Shown one piece after another: positions 49,394-64,000 of a stretch of DNA of 64,000 bases. Position 1 is the stretch's first letter. Every line of letters begins with the position of its first letter. This DNA comes from Imbricaverruca yamaguchii (Eukaryota > Arthropoda > Thecostraca > Neoverrucidae): assembly GCA_034440575.1 (NCBI GenBank), contig JAOTOL010001635.1, forward strand, positions 294,001 through 358,000, written 5' to 3'. Below the pieces are notes generated by a model. It was not told the DNA's origin. It searched no databases and saw only the letters and a list, made by a program, of their open reading frames with translations. A program made the translations under genes and the position numbers.

Positions 49394-49580
49394 CTCCCTG
49401 TCGACAGGTGGTAGTTGTTGGTTTTACGACACGTCGACCGTTGAGTCATGTAGCGTTGCCAATCTCTCAGCGAAGGGTAGTGAGCGAAGGGTAGCGACAG
49501 GTGAGGTTCGAACCCACAATATTTCGATTGTGAAACGGGGAACTTACCCCTAGACTACTTGTCCCCTCCTTGTCGACAGG
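49394..49580 (-). mobile_element. tRNA-derived SINE (Glu/Asp-like head) with 15-bp target-site duplication
   Basis: The element occupies 49409-49565 on the minus strand, between CTCCCTGTCGACAGG (49394-49408) and CTCCTTGTCGACAGG (49566-49580), a 15-bp duplication with one mismatch. The head has TAGTCTAGGGGTAAG (box A region), GGTTCGAACC (box B) and a GTTTCAC loop suggesting TTC (Glu). GACAAGT and ACCTGTC pair at six of seven acceptor positions, but the anticodon stem is degenerate. The core at 49423-49469 is shared with the SINE at 8244-8415. The tail is ACCAACAACTACCAC, not poly(A). Confidence 0.88.
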
Positions 49581-51182
49581 AGTCCAGTGGTAGCCTGACC
49601 TCTGAACTGCCAATGATGTGTGTCCCACTGCGGATTTTAAGGCAGGAACAGTATAGCCCATCGCTCTTACTTCATGGCTGCAGGGAAAATGGTCATGTGA
49701 CGACCGCAAACGCGAAATCCCGTCCTTGGACGCTGGCCCGCGATCAACCTGGTAGACTGTCATGGAAAGCCTAACTGTGAAGCGGAGCAGTATTGCCTGT
49801 CAATAATTGCTGTGAAGCGACACAGCTCACGTTCCTATTGACCAGCTATAGTAAGTATACACTGGAATATACTTCGATAACCGATTATACATGGAAGTAC
49901 ATGTGCTTACTTCCATGCTTTTCATTGGCCTTATCCCCATGCTAAATGGTTCCGCTAAATTGCTAAATTTGCTAAATTTTCCATCTCTTTCAGGCGCGGA
50001 TTTTGTCAACAGCAAGAAGGACTGTCATGAATCATGAAAAATTCCATTGATGAAATCCTTCAAACCCCACTTTCTTCCCCGTCATAAGAAAAAAAACTGT
50101 ATGCTACTTAGGAGGTCCACGCTAATTACGGAACCCTGGGTGAATTTCATATTTTTCAAGTGCATGGCCTTTCCTCACCTTTCGACTTGGGAATGATAAT
50201 TGCTTTCATGTTTGCATAGCATTTCTAGCATATTTTATAACTACATCGACCAATGGAATGTGCAATGGAGCTGTTTGAAATGTTTTTTTTTCGACTTAAT
50301 GAACGTCGGTAAAACTGCGCAAGAAGCTAACATCACAAGTTCGTTTCGAATGTGTCGATAAATTGTTTATCTTTCCCCTTTGTGATAGTAATGGTCATAA
50401 CGCAACCGAAAAGTCTCGAAAAAACTGGTGTAAAGATTCTAAAAGTTGTCTTTTGTGTGTGTGTGTGGGGGGGGGGGGACAAGCAAACAACTATTGAATT
50501 TTGTAAACATAAAAATAAAGTGATCGAAATCCGAGGAGTTTTTTGGGGGCGAGGGCGCGGGGTGGGGATGCAGGGGCATGGCTGAGAAGGCCCTCCTGGA
50601 TCGGCTAGTGAATCCATGGCAACCACAAGGGCGACCAAGCACCACAACAAAGCCCAGTTTAAGAGCGCACTGGTACTGGGCACTTTTAGTTGAACTGTCA
50701 CTCCCAGTATTTCTGACCGTTCGTAAGGCAACTAATTTCAGAAATCAGTGGGGACTTTTGTTGTGAAACATGTCACGATGTAGCTCGAAAGTGAATAACT
50801 GTTATTGCGATTTTCTTTGAGGCGAAATGCACTCCAGATAAACGATTTAATTCCTGGAAAAAATGAACGAAATCGTTTCTCTTCGCTTGTTATAAAACGA
50901 AAGCCGCAATAAATGGAGATGTCTGCCTGATGCTTATCTCATTCACACATATTTCGGAATGGTGATAAAGCTGTTTGAAATTGAATATGTAAATCTGAAC
51001 TCACATTTTCAGTATGATAATTACGAGTAATCTGTATTTATTTGTTCAGCTATTATATTTGTGATTTTTCATTGCAGAGGGGAGACGTTTTGTACGAAAC
51101 TACCATTAAAAATACATTGTAGCTTGGTGTCTTATCTGCGAACTAACGCTACAAATCCACATATGAAAGTGCAGACATCAGT
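49581..51182. other. Anonymous AT-rich DNA
   Basis: Contains a GT plus G-run near 50455-50479; otherwise nothing recognised. Confidence 0.4.
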
Positions 51183-51200
51183 GTGCGTGTGTGTGTGCGC

Positions 51201-51287
<87 letters not shown>

Positions 51288-51295
51288 TGTGTGTG
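51183..51295. repeat. (GT)n microsatellite, ~110 bp
   Basis: Directly visible, with a few CGCG and ATGT interruptions. Confidence 0.98.
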
Positions 51296-51534
51296 GCCGA
51301 GTGATGGTGAGCTGTTCCGGCCGGATGTCACTAACGTCAGGACGCAGCTGTCCCCAAATAGGCAAGTCACGGCGACCGGTAATGCAGCAGTGAACAATAT
51401 TTATACTTCCTCGGTCGGTGGTACTGTCTGGCCGCTGTGCTACTCAAGCGTCCAATCACAAACTAACGTCCTCCATCAAGCGGCTACTGTGCAGGACGCT
51501 GCGGACCACGCTGCGGCGCGGTGGCGACGGCAGG

Positions 51535-51960
51535 GGCCGGTGGTAGCCGCTACCGGCGCCCGCCACCGGCGCCCGCCACCGGCCCCCACCACCGGCGCCC
51601 CACCACCGGCGCCCGCCACCGGCCCCTGCTACCAGCGCCCCGCCACCGGCGCCCGCCACCGGCGCCCCGCCACCGGCCCCCGCTACCAGCCCCCGCCACC
51701 GGCGCCCCGCCCCGGCGCCCCGCCACCGGCCCCCGCCACCGGCGCCCCGCCACCGGCGCCCCGACACCGGCGCCCCGACACCGACGCCCGCTACCAGCCC
51801 CGCGCCACCGGCGCCCCGCCACCGGCATCCGCCACCGGCCCCCGTCACCAGCGCCCCGCCACCGGTCCCCGCCACCGGCGCCTCGCCACCGGCGCCTCGC
51901 CACCGGCGCCCCACCACCGGCCCCCGCCACCAGCCGTCACCGGCGCCCGTCACCAGCGCG
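51535..51960. repeat. C-rich 13-14-bp tandem array (CACCGGCGCCCCGC)
   Basis: Units alternate between 13 and 14 bp (CGCCCGC versus CGCCCCGC) with CCCC and ACCAG variants. Very GC-rich; the C strand has i-motif and the G strand G-quadruplex potential. Confidence 0.92.
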
Positions 51961-56734
<4,774 letters not shown>

Positions 56735-56768
56735 GACAAAGACATAAAGACATAAAGACATAAAAGAT
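56735..56768 (-). repeat. LINE 3' tail: 8-bp repeat TTTATGTC
   Basis: About three copies, plus a degenerate TTTGTC, close the element. CR1 family LINEs end in similar octamer repeats, which the RT is thought to use at priming. The truncated copy at 39303-39910 ends in the same motif. Confidence 0.9.
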
Positions 56769-56845
56769 CAGTGCAACTCTGAGCCACAAGGGCCCTTCTT
56801 GGTTGCACTCTGTACACTGAACCAGTTGCCCACCAAATCTGCCAA

Positions 56846-59701
56846 TCAGCCCTCCCTGTAATACTGAAAAGCAAGCCCTCTATTCTTATAATGATTGTCT
56901 ATGCTGTTTTTAAAGATGTTCAATGTTCTGCTACTGACAATGTTTTCTGGCAGCTGGTTCCAGTGTTCCACTACCCTGTTGGTGAAGAAAGTTTGCCTTA
57001 ACCTTGTTCTGCTGTGGTTAATTTTAATTTTGAATTTATGACCTCTAATTGCATCATTTCGGTTAAATTCAAACATTTCCCCAAGGTATCCCCTCTCCAG
57101 ACCATTGACAAATTTAAAGACCTCGATGAGATCTCCTCTCAGCCTTCTATATCTAAGTGAAAACATATTCAATTTCTTCAATCTTTCCTCATATGCCAGG
57201 TTGCTTATGCCATTAACCATTTTTGTAGCCCTCTTTTGTACTCTCTCTAAAAGCCAACAATCTTTTTCATAGCTAGGAGACCAAGCTTGGATGCAGTATT
57301 CCAAATGTGGCCTGACGTATGCACAGTAAAGCTTCCTGATCACTTCCTCACTTCTGTATGATACATTCCTATTTATTGCCCCGAGCATTCTCAGTGCCTT
57401 CTTCCTGGCTTCCTTGGTCTGTTCTGATGCCCCCAATTTTGTGTTTAGAATAACACCTAAATCCTTCTCCTGTTGAGTCACTGATAGCACTTGGCCACCC
57501 ATCAAGTATGGAGCCTTCATATGCTGCTTACCTACATGCATGATTTTGCACTTATCAAAGTTAAATTTCATTTGCCATTCTTCGGACCACTTCACAAGTT
57601 CGTCTAAGTCTTTTTGCAGCGAGATATGCTCATCCTGACCTGTTATTGCCCTAAAGACCTTCAAATCATCTGCAAATTTCACAACTTTACTGCTTAGGCC
57701 ACTTTCAATGTTATTTACAAATATAATGAACAGTAATGGCCCTAGTACTGACCCCTGGGGGACTCCACTAAGAACATTTTGCCATGATGACTTTGTACCA
57801 TTTAGCATCACTCTTTGCTGTCTATCTGAAAGCCACAACTCTATCCATTTTAAGATGCTACCTGCAATACCATGGGACTGAAGCTGTATCATTAACCGTT
57901 TATGGGGTACCTTGTCAAAGGCCTTACTAAAGTCAAGATATGCTACATCAACCTGATTTCCCTGATCAAATTGTTCTGTGGCGAAGTTCAAAAAGTCCAA
58001 GAGGTTTGTGAGACACGATCGTCCTTTTCTAAATCCATGTTGAGTATCTTGAATCAATCTGCTACCTTCCAGATAACTAACTATTCTATCCTTGATAATT
58101 GATTCGAGTACCTTGCAGACTAGGGATGTGAGACTTATTGGCCTATAGTTTTCAACTTTCCCTCTTTCTCCTTTCTTGAAAATAGGAACTACATTTGCCC
58201 TTTTCCAATCGGTTGGAATTTCATTATGTGAAACTGATCTACAAAATATTATACTAAGTGGAAATGCCAGTTCCTTTTCAGTTTCCCGCAACACCCTAGC
58301 ATAAATATCATCAGGTCCTGCTGCCTTATTTGGCTTTATTTTCCTGATATGATTTTAAACAACATCACTACCAATGAAATCAACATCATTTGTCAGATCC
58401 CATGTATCTGAACTATGGTGTACGGTCGGCAGATTGGTCATATCTTCCAATGTAAACACTGATTTGAACTGCTTGCTCAGCTCCTCAACCATCTCACTCT
58501 CCTCACCCAATGTAGTCCCGTTTACTTCCAGTGGACCAATTGTGTTAGAAACTTTACTCAGCTTGTAGAAACTAAAGAACTTTTTACTGTCCCCATTACA
58601 GTTTCTAGCTAAATCCAGTTCCTTTGCTCGCTTTGCTGCTCTGGTTTTTTGCTTCACAGTGTCTCTAGCTTTTCGATACGCCTTTAGATTAATGACATTT
58701 GAGGCTTCTTTAAAAACTCTAAATGCAGTTTTCTTAGCCCTAATTGCTCTTATCACGTCTGGTGCAAGCCATGCTGGCTTTCCTACCCTTCTTTTGCGTC
58801 TTTGCTTTTGGGGGACATGTCTAATCTGAGTTTCCTTTAAGTAAGATTTGCACTTTTCCCACATTTCACAGGCATTTAAATTGGAGAATTCTTCTTCCCA
58901 TCTGATGGCACTTAAAGCCGCTCTCATGCCGTTAAAGTCTGCTTTGTTGAAATTTGGAACCTTTACCAAATTATCCTTGATAGTTTCCCCTACATGTGCC
59001 TTGAATCTAACTATGTTATGGTCACTTTTTCCCAGAGTTTCGCCTACAGTCAAGTCTTGAACCAAGTCACTTAAATCCGAGAATACAAGGTCCAAGAATG
59101 AACCATGCCTGGTAGGTTCCGATACAAACTGGTGTAAGAACAGGTCCTCTTCAAGGCATTTCCTGAACATTTTGCATGATGGGGAGCCAACACCAGCATT
59201 TTCATAACCTTTTAGATTAAAGTCACCGAGAATAAGGCACTTCCTCTTAAAGTTTCTACTGATTTCCTCACAAATCACCTTGTCAAGCTCCAGTTGCTGA
59301 GAATGTGGCAGGGTTCCTGATCGGTAGAAAGCTCCTATCCTAAGAGTATTGCTGTTGCCTTTTCCCACAGTGACATCAAGCCAAATGGACTCCACAGACA
59401 CATTTTTATCCCCACCTGCTACTTTTTGAGAACTGAATAAGCTATTCACATAGAGCATTACACCACCCCCTTTCATTGCTGGACCCCTATTGCACGAAAA
59501 CATATTGTATCCCTGGATCTCATAGTCCTGTAAGTTATCTCCAAAATATCCTTCACTGACCCATGCCTCCGTAATGCAAACAAAACCCGGTTCCTCCTCA
59601 GCAACATAACACTTGAACTCATCAAATTTGGAACGGATACTCTGAGCATTAAACATCATACACTTAACAAATGCTCCATAACCACCTTTGGCTTTTTTCA
59701 T
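56846..59701 (-). pseudogene. LINE ORF2: APE endonuclease + reverse transcriptase, one in-frame stop
   Basis: The endonuclease part starts at ATG 59701. Residues visible are N18 in NAQS, E45 in ITEAW, Y126 in FYR, GDFN at 159-162 and SDHN at 226-229, the catalytic pattern of APE-type nucleases that nick target DNA. A TAA at 58355-58357 stops it after 448 codons. The same frame continues directly through KPNKAAGPDDI into the RT: NYRPISLTS, YLDFSKAFD (motif A), GVPQGSVLGPLLF (motif B), FADD (motif C catalytic aspartates) and a CR1-like C-terminal domain ending at 56846. The span is 952 codons including the final stop, the usual ORF2 size, so a single nonsense change separates it from an intact frame. 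A 61-codon frame (59664-59849) upstream in another register might be a lost N-terminal extension. Confidence 0.93.
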
Positions 59702-59857
59702 ATTGAGGAGTTATTTTATCACTAGATGAACTATAACTCTGTCCCCTTGAGTTGCTGCTGTCCCTATTTGCAGACTTTGAGGTTCTATTGCCTTGGCTGA
59801 CACTATTGGAATATTCCTGAGTTGGCAATGCAATTTCATCCCTCCCCACCCCATTTC

Positions 59858-60814
59858 CTAGTTTCCCTGAAGGACATGCTCATATACTTTGCCTAACACA
59901 TGGACCCCCTTCTCAGAAAAATGCAGGCCATCCTTCTGATAGAGGTCCCACGATGCATAAAACCTGCTCCACTCGTCTACAAATGTAAAACCTAGCTCCT
60001 GGCAGAGCTTTCCTACCCTGGTGTTAGCTGCCAGTGCCCTAGAGCTCCACTCAGGGGAGGCTCTAGCCCTAGGCAAAATTCCTGTTACAAGCACTCTATT
60101 GGTACCCTTCAGGGTGGCCAGAAGGGCCCTGTACTCCCGCAGAAGCTCCTCGCTCCTAGTATGACCTATGTTATTTACCCCTACATGCACTATGACTGTG
60201 TTAAACTGGTGATCACTGGTGACCTGTGCCACCGCAGGTACCAGGTCCTTCACCTTGGCACCAGGCCTGGTGATGCACCTCCTGTCCCTCCTACCTTTAC
60301 AAAATACCCGCTCTAAATGACGCACACGAGAGTCTCCTATGACCAGCACTGACTCCTTACTATTGCTATCCTGGGGGCAGTCATCCAATGCCTGGAACAT
60401 ATTTGTTGTTACTATGCCTGCCCGCTGGGCCGGTCGGCTACACTTCCTCCCGCTCCTACCACCTGCCACCTGCCACTCACTGACCCTTTCCTTAGGTTCG
60501 CGTCTCCAAATCCTCCACCCCCTGACCTCATGCCACTTCCCCTCCTGTGACCTACCAGAACTACCCCTCCTCTGTTCACTATTAACACTATTAACACTCC
60601 CCTCTTGAGAGATCCCAGCCACCTCCACAGTAGGGGAAACCTCAGCTACCTGGTGGCCTGCGACCACCTGGGCATATGATGTCCCTGCTACGGATTGACC
60701 CCTTGTTGCTTTATCTTGCCTACCCTGTGCAACAAGGGCAGCCTTGAGGTTGGAAACCTCTGCCTTAAGGGTCCTAATTTCTTCCTCTAGTGCCTGCATC
60801 CTGGTCGAAACCAT
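59858..60814 (-). CDS. LINE ORF1: coiled-coil / SGNH esterase protein (318 aa)
   Basis: Intact frame. Residues 1-35 form an amphipathic heptad region (LEEEIRTLKAEVSNLKAAL), likely a coiled coil for self-association. Residues 36-150 are low-complexity and partly basic, a plausible RNA-binding linker. Residues 156-315 are an SGNH/GDSL-type hydrolase domain: GDS at 160-162 (nucleophile S162), GVNN at 212-215 (block III), and DGLH at 295-298 (D295 and H298, block V). Esterase-bearing ORF1 proteins are known for CR1 and related LINEs; they are thought to bind LINE RNA in the RNP, with the esterase role unclear. It lies 156 bp upstream of ORF2's ATG, in the arrangement expected for one bicistronic RNA. 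Confidence 0.93.
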   Translation of the reverse strand: MVSTRMQALEEEIRTLKAEVSNLKAALVAQGRQDKATRGQSVAGTSYAQVVAGHQVAEVSPTVEVAGISQEGSVNSVNSEQRRGSSGRSQEGKWHEVRGWRIWRREPKERVSEWQVAGGRSGRKCSRPAQRAGIVTTNMFQALDDCPQDSNSKESVLVIGDSRVRHLERVFCKGRRDRRCITRPGAKVKDLVPAVAQVTSDHQFNTVIVHVGVNNIGHTRSEELLREYRALLATLKGTNRVLVTGILPRARASPEWSSRALAANTRVGKLCQELGFTFVDEWSRFYASWDLYQKDGLHFSEKGVHVLGKVYEHVLQGN

Positions 60815-60870
60815 CCTAAACGCTGCAGCTTATGCCTAGATTTAGATTCAAATTAACTTGCTAAATTAAC

Positions 60871-61515
60871 TTGCTAAACAACCGACAAAAAAGCTAACTA
60901 TCATTCACTATAAATCGCTACCTCCTATACTGTCAGTTAAATATCTGAGTGCCTCAAGAAAAGCAGAAACTATTAAACAATTGTTTGTTTTTTTTTGTTT
61001 TGTTTTCTTTTTAAATAAATTGAATAACTAAACAAGATGTCTAATCTAATTGTCTTCCACACAAGTAGACAACTATATAAATATCCCTTTGATATCACTT
61101 ATGGCTAGACAGAAAAATGAACAGTCACACAGCACTTATGAATACCCCCAACTTACTACTAATTAAACTATCTTAAACTTCAACACCAAACACACTTGCT
61201 AAACAACCGACAAAAAAGCTAACTATCATTCACTATAAAGCGCTACCTCCTATACTGTCAGTTAAATATCTGAGTGCCTCAAGAAAAGCAGAAACTATTA
61301 AACAATTGTTTTTTTTTTTTTTTTTTTTTTTAAATAAATTAAATAACTAAACAAGATGTCTAATCTAATTGTCTTCCACACAAGTAGACAACTATATAAA
61401 TATCCCTTTGATATCACTTATGGTTAGACAGAAAAATGAACAGTCACACAGCACTTATGAATACCCCCAACTTACTACTAATTAAACTATCTTAAACTTC
61501 AACACCAAACACACT
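60871..61515 (-). repeat. Tandem ~320-bp 5' UTR unit of the LINE, two copies
   Basis: Copies start at 60871 and 61196 (both with TTGCTAAACAACCGAC on the plus strand) and end with CTTCAACACCAAACACAC. They differ by a handful of substitutions and by the length of a poly(T) tract (TTTTTTTTGTTTTG versus a pure T run). They sit just upstream of ORF1, like promoter monomers of mouse L1, though promoter activity is inference. Confidence 0.9.
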
Positions 61516-61737
61516 ATGCACACCAAAAAATAAATAAAGTATGTTAGGATAGTATGAATGTTGTCTAATGTACTTATCAAATCTACACACTTGTAATATC
61601 TCCTACTACAGAAATCGAAGAGTCGAGAACACGCCGAAGCCAAAGATGGCGTCCTGCGGCGTCGCTAGGTTAATATAGTATAGTTTGCGTGCTACGAAAA
61701 TGAAAATGTCATTGCAGGTAAATATCCTTGTCATTGA

Positions 61738-61769
61738 TACATACATACGTACATACATACATACATACA

Positions 61770-61814
<45 letters not shown>
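61738..61814. repeat. Compound microsatellite (ACAT)n-(AT)n-(GT)n
   Basis: Directly visible, just 5' of the LINE. Confidence 0.95.
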
Positions 61815-62604
61815 TATATGTGGGCATCTATATTGATAGAAAGAGAAAGAGAGTGCGAGAGAGACTTGCGAACCATGGGAAATTCCGTGCCCTGGAGCGA
61901 CTCGGGGGCCTGGGACGGGCAGGGAACTACTAGTGTGTCAGTCCCCAGGCCAGGTCAGCCAGGTGTCCACGGTTAGGGATTCTACGTAAGCAGGGGTGCC
62001 GATTTGTATCCTTTTGTGGGAGCCATGGCCCTACCAATGTTGATCTTGGCCCCCGTAATGTTGATTTGGGCCCCCCAATAACTTATGCTGTTTTATGCTG
62101 ATAAGAAAGCTAAAGAAAGAAAGAAGAGCTAAAGAAAGCTAAAGAAAGAAGAAAGAAACCATGCTACATAGAAAACTTAGTTGGTGTTAACCAGCATATT
62201 TTGTACTGTAAAGAAACAGATTAGGCTTAGATAGTGGACTTACCGACCTTAAATTCACCCCACAAAAACGTTGGCTTCGTCCCTCCCTACTGTTATGCAC
62301 CAAGGAAATACCTTTACTCAGCGTCATCACAGCTCAGGCCGGCTTTGCTCCGATGCTCCATCAAGGCCGATGTGTTGTAGCCTGCATATGGGCGGAACAA
62401 TATTCTATTCGAGCCGTTGTGTGTTTGTTAGTGTTTGAAGCGAGGGGAGGGTGACGGTGACGCTGACAATACGATGACGTCGACGATGACGATGACGTTG
62501 ACGATGATGATGGACCCGAATACACCATATGACACTGTAGTGGCATGCTACGACTCAGTTTTTATGTTGACATGCACGGTGCACTGCTCTTTTGCTTATG
62601 TGGC
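61815..62604. other. Anonymous DNA with purine-rich and GAC/GAT-rich simple tracts
   Basis: AAGAAAGCT-type purine repeats lie near 62103-62160 and a GACGATGAC trinucleotide-like tract near 62450-62515. No gene recognised. Confidence 0.5.
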
Positions 62605-62936
62605 TTAACACGCGCCCTGGAGGGGGGGGAAATCCGCCCACCCATCCGGTTTTTCGTAGATTTCTCTAGATTTTACCGGCCGATATACGCCATTATTTGT
62701 GTACCTACCAATAAATGACCGGCGCGTTGTTTGAAGTAAGAAAAATTAAAATCGACCGAATATTTTTCGAGTTAAGGGTCGCTAAAGTCAAAAAAAATTC
62801 CAAGCGCCAGATCACAAATATCGTCGCTGATGCGCTTCCGGTATACTAGCAAAAAGGAAGTGTTCTTGGCAAAACTAGCGACTTGTTTGATGTACATTGT
62901 CATGCTACATTGTTCCAGAGTCATGTCAAATCACCG

Positions 62937-62958
62937 AGGTCAAGTCAGGTCAAGTTCA
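62937..62958 (+). promoter_or_regulatory. AGGTCA direct repeat with 4-bp spacing (DR4-like), unit 1
   Basis: AGGTCA-agtc-AGGTCA followed at once by AGTTCA. Nuclear receptor half-site consensus is AGGTCA; binding is untested. Confidence 0.4.
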
Positions 62959-63302
62959 TAACAGGTTAACACACGCTCTAGAGGGGGTAAGGCGAAATCC
63001 GCCAATCCTTCCTATTTTTCGTACATAACTCCATATTGTACCGGCCGATATACGCCAAATGTATTGCGTACCAGCTTAGAAATGACCGGCGCATTGTTTA
63101 AAGCAAGAAAAGTGGAAATCGGCCGAGACGTTTTCAAGTTAGGGGCCGTTAAAGTAAAAGCAATTAACAGCGCCAGACCACAAAAATCGGCGCTGATGCG
63201 CTTCCCGTATATTGGCAATAGGGAAGTGTTCTTGACAACACTAGCGACTTGTTTGATGCATATTGTTATGCTATATAATTTAAAAGTCATGTTAGGTCGC
63301 CG

Positions 63303-63324
63303 AGGTCAAGTCAGGTCAAGTTCA
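63303..63324 (+). promoter_or_regulatory. AGGTCA direct repeat (DR4-like), unit 2
   Basis: The same 22 bp as at 62937-62958, unchanged although the surrounding units have diverged. Confidence 0.4.
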
Positions 63325-63803
63325 TGACAGGCTAATGGAGGCAAACTTGGTCAACTGGAATGTGCCATAAATGCAAATAACTGTCATGCGATTGATGTCA
63401 CTTTACATGTTACTCTTTACACATCCCGATATCTACTGTTTGTCATTGTGTGCCTAAGCATTTCCATCCTTTATTCATGTATTTCACTCCTTTATTTGCG
63501 AAGCCGATTGTGCCGAGCCGCCCAACGGAGCAGTCGGGATGGGAGCCCGGTTCTGGTAACTGGAGCAGGTAATGACCTAATAAAGTGCTCCTATATAGGT
63601 GACCTGAGGTCAAATGGCGGATCTGACATCTGCATTGCATCATTAGTAATGTCCAAAACATCATTAATGCCAATTTTGGAGCATTTAAACACAACCACAG
63701 TGATCCATAACAATGACAAGCCAAGCCACGCAAAACCAGAACATTTTGCTATTTTGACCTCATTTGACCTTGAAGATATTGACCTAAGGTCATGCACTTT
63801 GCA

Positions 63804-63825
63804 CACGATAGAGTTCACTATCGTG
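63804..63825. other. Perfect hairpin, 8-bp arms
   Basis: CACGATAG (63804-63811), loop AGTTCA, CTATCGTG (63818-63825). It lies next to TTGACCTAAGGTCA, an everted pair of nuclear-receptor-type half-sites. Confidence 0.75.
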
Positions 63826-64000
63826 CCCATCCACCACGTGAATGTCGTTGCTCTAGCCTTCATAGGAGCTGAGATCTTAGGGGGGGGGGGGCGGAATCCG
63901 ACCCCCCTCTCCAGGGCGCGTTATTTTCAGAGGCCCTCCAGAGCGCGTGTTAACCTGCTACTGGACGATTTTTCCCGTTGGCGAGGATGTTGAATAAACA

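Larger units (their letters stand above)
56735..61675 (-). mobile_element. Nearly full-length CR1/L2-type LINE
   Basis: On the minus strand the order is: a duplicated ~320-bp 5' unit (60871-61515), ORF1 with a coiled coil and SGNH esterase (59858-60814), ORF2 with endonuclease and reverse transcriptase (56846-59701), a short 3' UTR, and an 8-bp tail repeat TTTATGTC (x3, 56735-56768). ORF1 esterases and short 3' tandem repeats instead of poly(A) are known traits of the CR1/L2 group. The 5' limit is my estimate, placed beyond a CGCCATCTT (YY1-like) motif at 61643-61651. The only obvious lesion is one in-frame stop in ORF2. Confidence 0.93.
62605..63335. repeat. Internal ~361-bp tandem duplication in the TTAA element
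   Basis: Unit 1 runs 62605-62965; unit 2 starts at 62966 with TTAACACACGCTCTAGAGGG. Shared blocks include TACCGGCCGATATACGCCA, AATGACCGGCGC, GCTGATGCGCTTCC, GGAAGTGTTCTTG and ACTAGCGACTTGTTTGATG. Divergence is roughly 15-20%, so the duplication is old. Confidence 0.9.
62605..63953. mobile_element. TTAA-bounded inverted-repeat element (possible piggyBac-type MITE)
   Basis: The left end is TTAACACGCGCCCTGGAGG (62605 on). The right end is its near-complement, CCTCCAGAGCGCGTGTTAA (63935-63953). Both begin or end with TTAA, the target site of piggyBac transposons, and the ends are otherwise complementary over about 19 bp. Within the right end, a second inverted copy (CTCCAGGGCGCGTTA, 63909-63923) continues into sequence matching the left end (GGAATCCG). 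No transposase is encoded, so it would be non-autonomous. TTAA could be part of the repeat rather than a target duplication. Confidence 0.6.

Noticed and set aside
49495..49565. Functional tRNA-Glu gene
   Set aside because: The acceptor arm nearly pairs but the anticodon stem is degenerate and the unit is part of a SINE with flanking duplication.

Overview
The window is eukaryotic, almost certainly metazoan, and consists of gene-poor, repeat-dominated DNA. I recognise no host protein-coding gene, no intact tRNA or rRNA gene and no prokaryotic feature. The identifiable protein-coding sequence belongs to transposable elements: a nearly complete CR1/L2-type LINE, a second truncated copy of the same family, a decayed Penelope-like element with a GIY-YIG endonuclease, and a short Helitron with both termini. 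Around these lie tRNA-derived SINEs, a TTAA-ended inverted-repeat element, long (TG)n and (TA)n microsatellites, and about thirty mostly unrelated tandem arrays with units from 11 to 106 bp. The species cannot be fixed from this. Degenerate TTAGG-like motifs (about 53.4 kb) and the mix of Penelope, Helitron, CR1 and SINEs would suit an arthropod or another marine invertebrate, but an early-branching chordate is also possible.

Layout. 1-5 kb: anonymous DNA, then 20-41 bp arrays, a CpG-rich block, an 11-bp array and a G-rich 22-bp array. 5-10 kb: a 90-bp array, a foldback element (5.94-6.15 kb), SINEs at 6.3 and 8.3 kb, and AT/CT microsatellites. 11-20 kb: a 30-bp array full of CRE-like GACGTCAC, a CpG block, a 3.7-kb array of a 16-bp unit, another CpG block, and a 57-bp array. 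20-22.1 kb: Penelope remnant, (TA)n and Helitron. 23-28 kb: 15-, 59-, 106-bp arrays, (TG)n of about 300 bp, and a 31-bp array of 1.8 kb. 28-36 kb: a possible SINE, two striking perfect hairpins and several short arrays. 37-44.5 kb: 17-, 27-, 24-, 35- and 71-bp arrays, with a truncated LINE copy at 39.3 kb. 44.5-56.7 kb: mostly anonymous AT-rich DNA, with a SINE at 49.5 kb. 56.7-61.7 kb: the near-complete LINE on the minus strand. 62.6-63.95 kb: a TTAA-bounded element with an internal tandem duplication and repeated AGGTCA half-sites.

Most notable observations: (1) three SINEs with three different tRNA-like heads share one ~48-bp core, and two of them have clear target-site duplications; (2) the LINE has a tandemly duplicated ~320-bp 5' unit and an ORF2 broken only by one in-frame TAA; (3) the Helitron is compact with textbook ends; (4) a perfect hairpin has a full CRE palindrome in each arm; (5) at least seven otherwise unrelated arrays carry GTCAC/GTGAC in their unit. 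Long open frames inside the arrays (up to 1,324 codons) follow from stop-free repeat units and are not annotated as genes.
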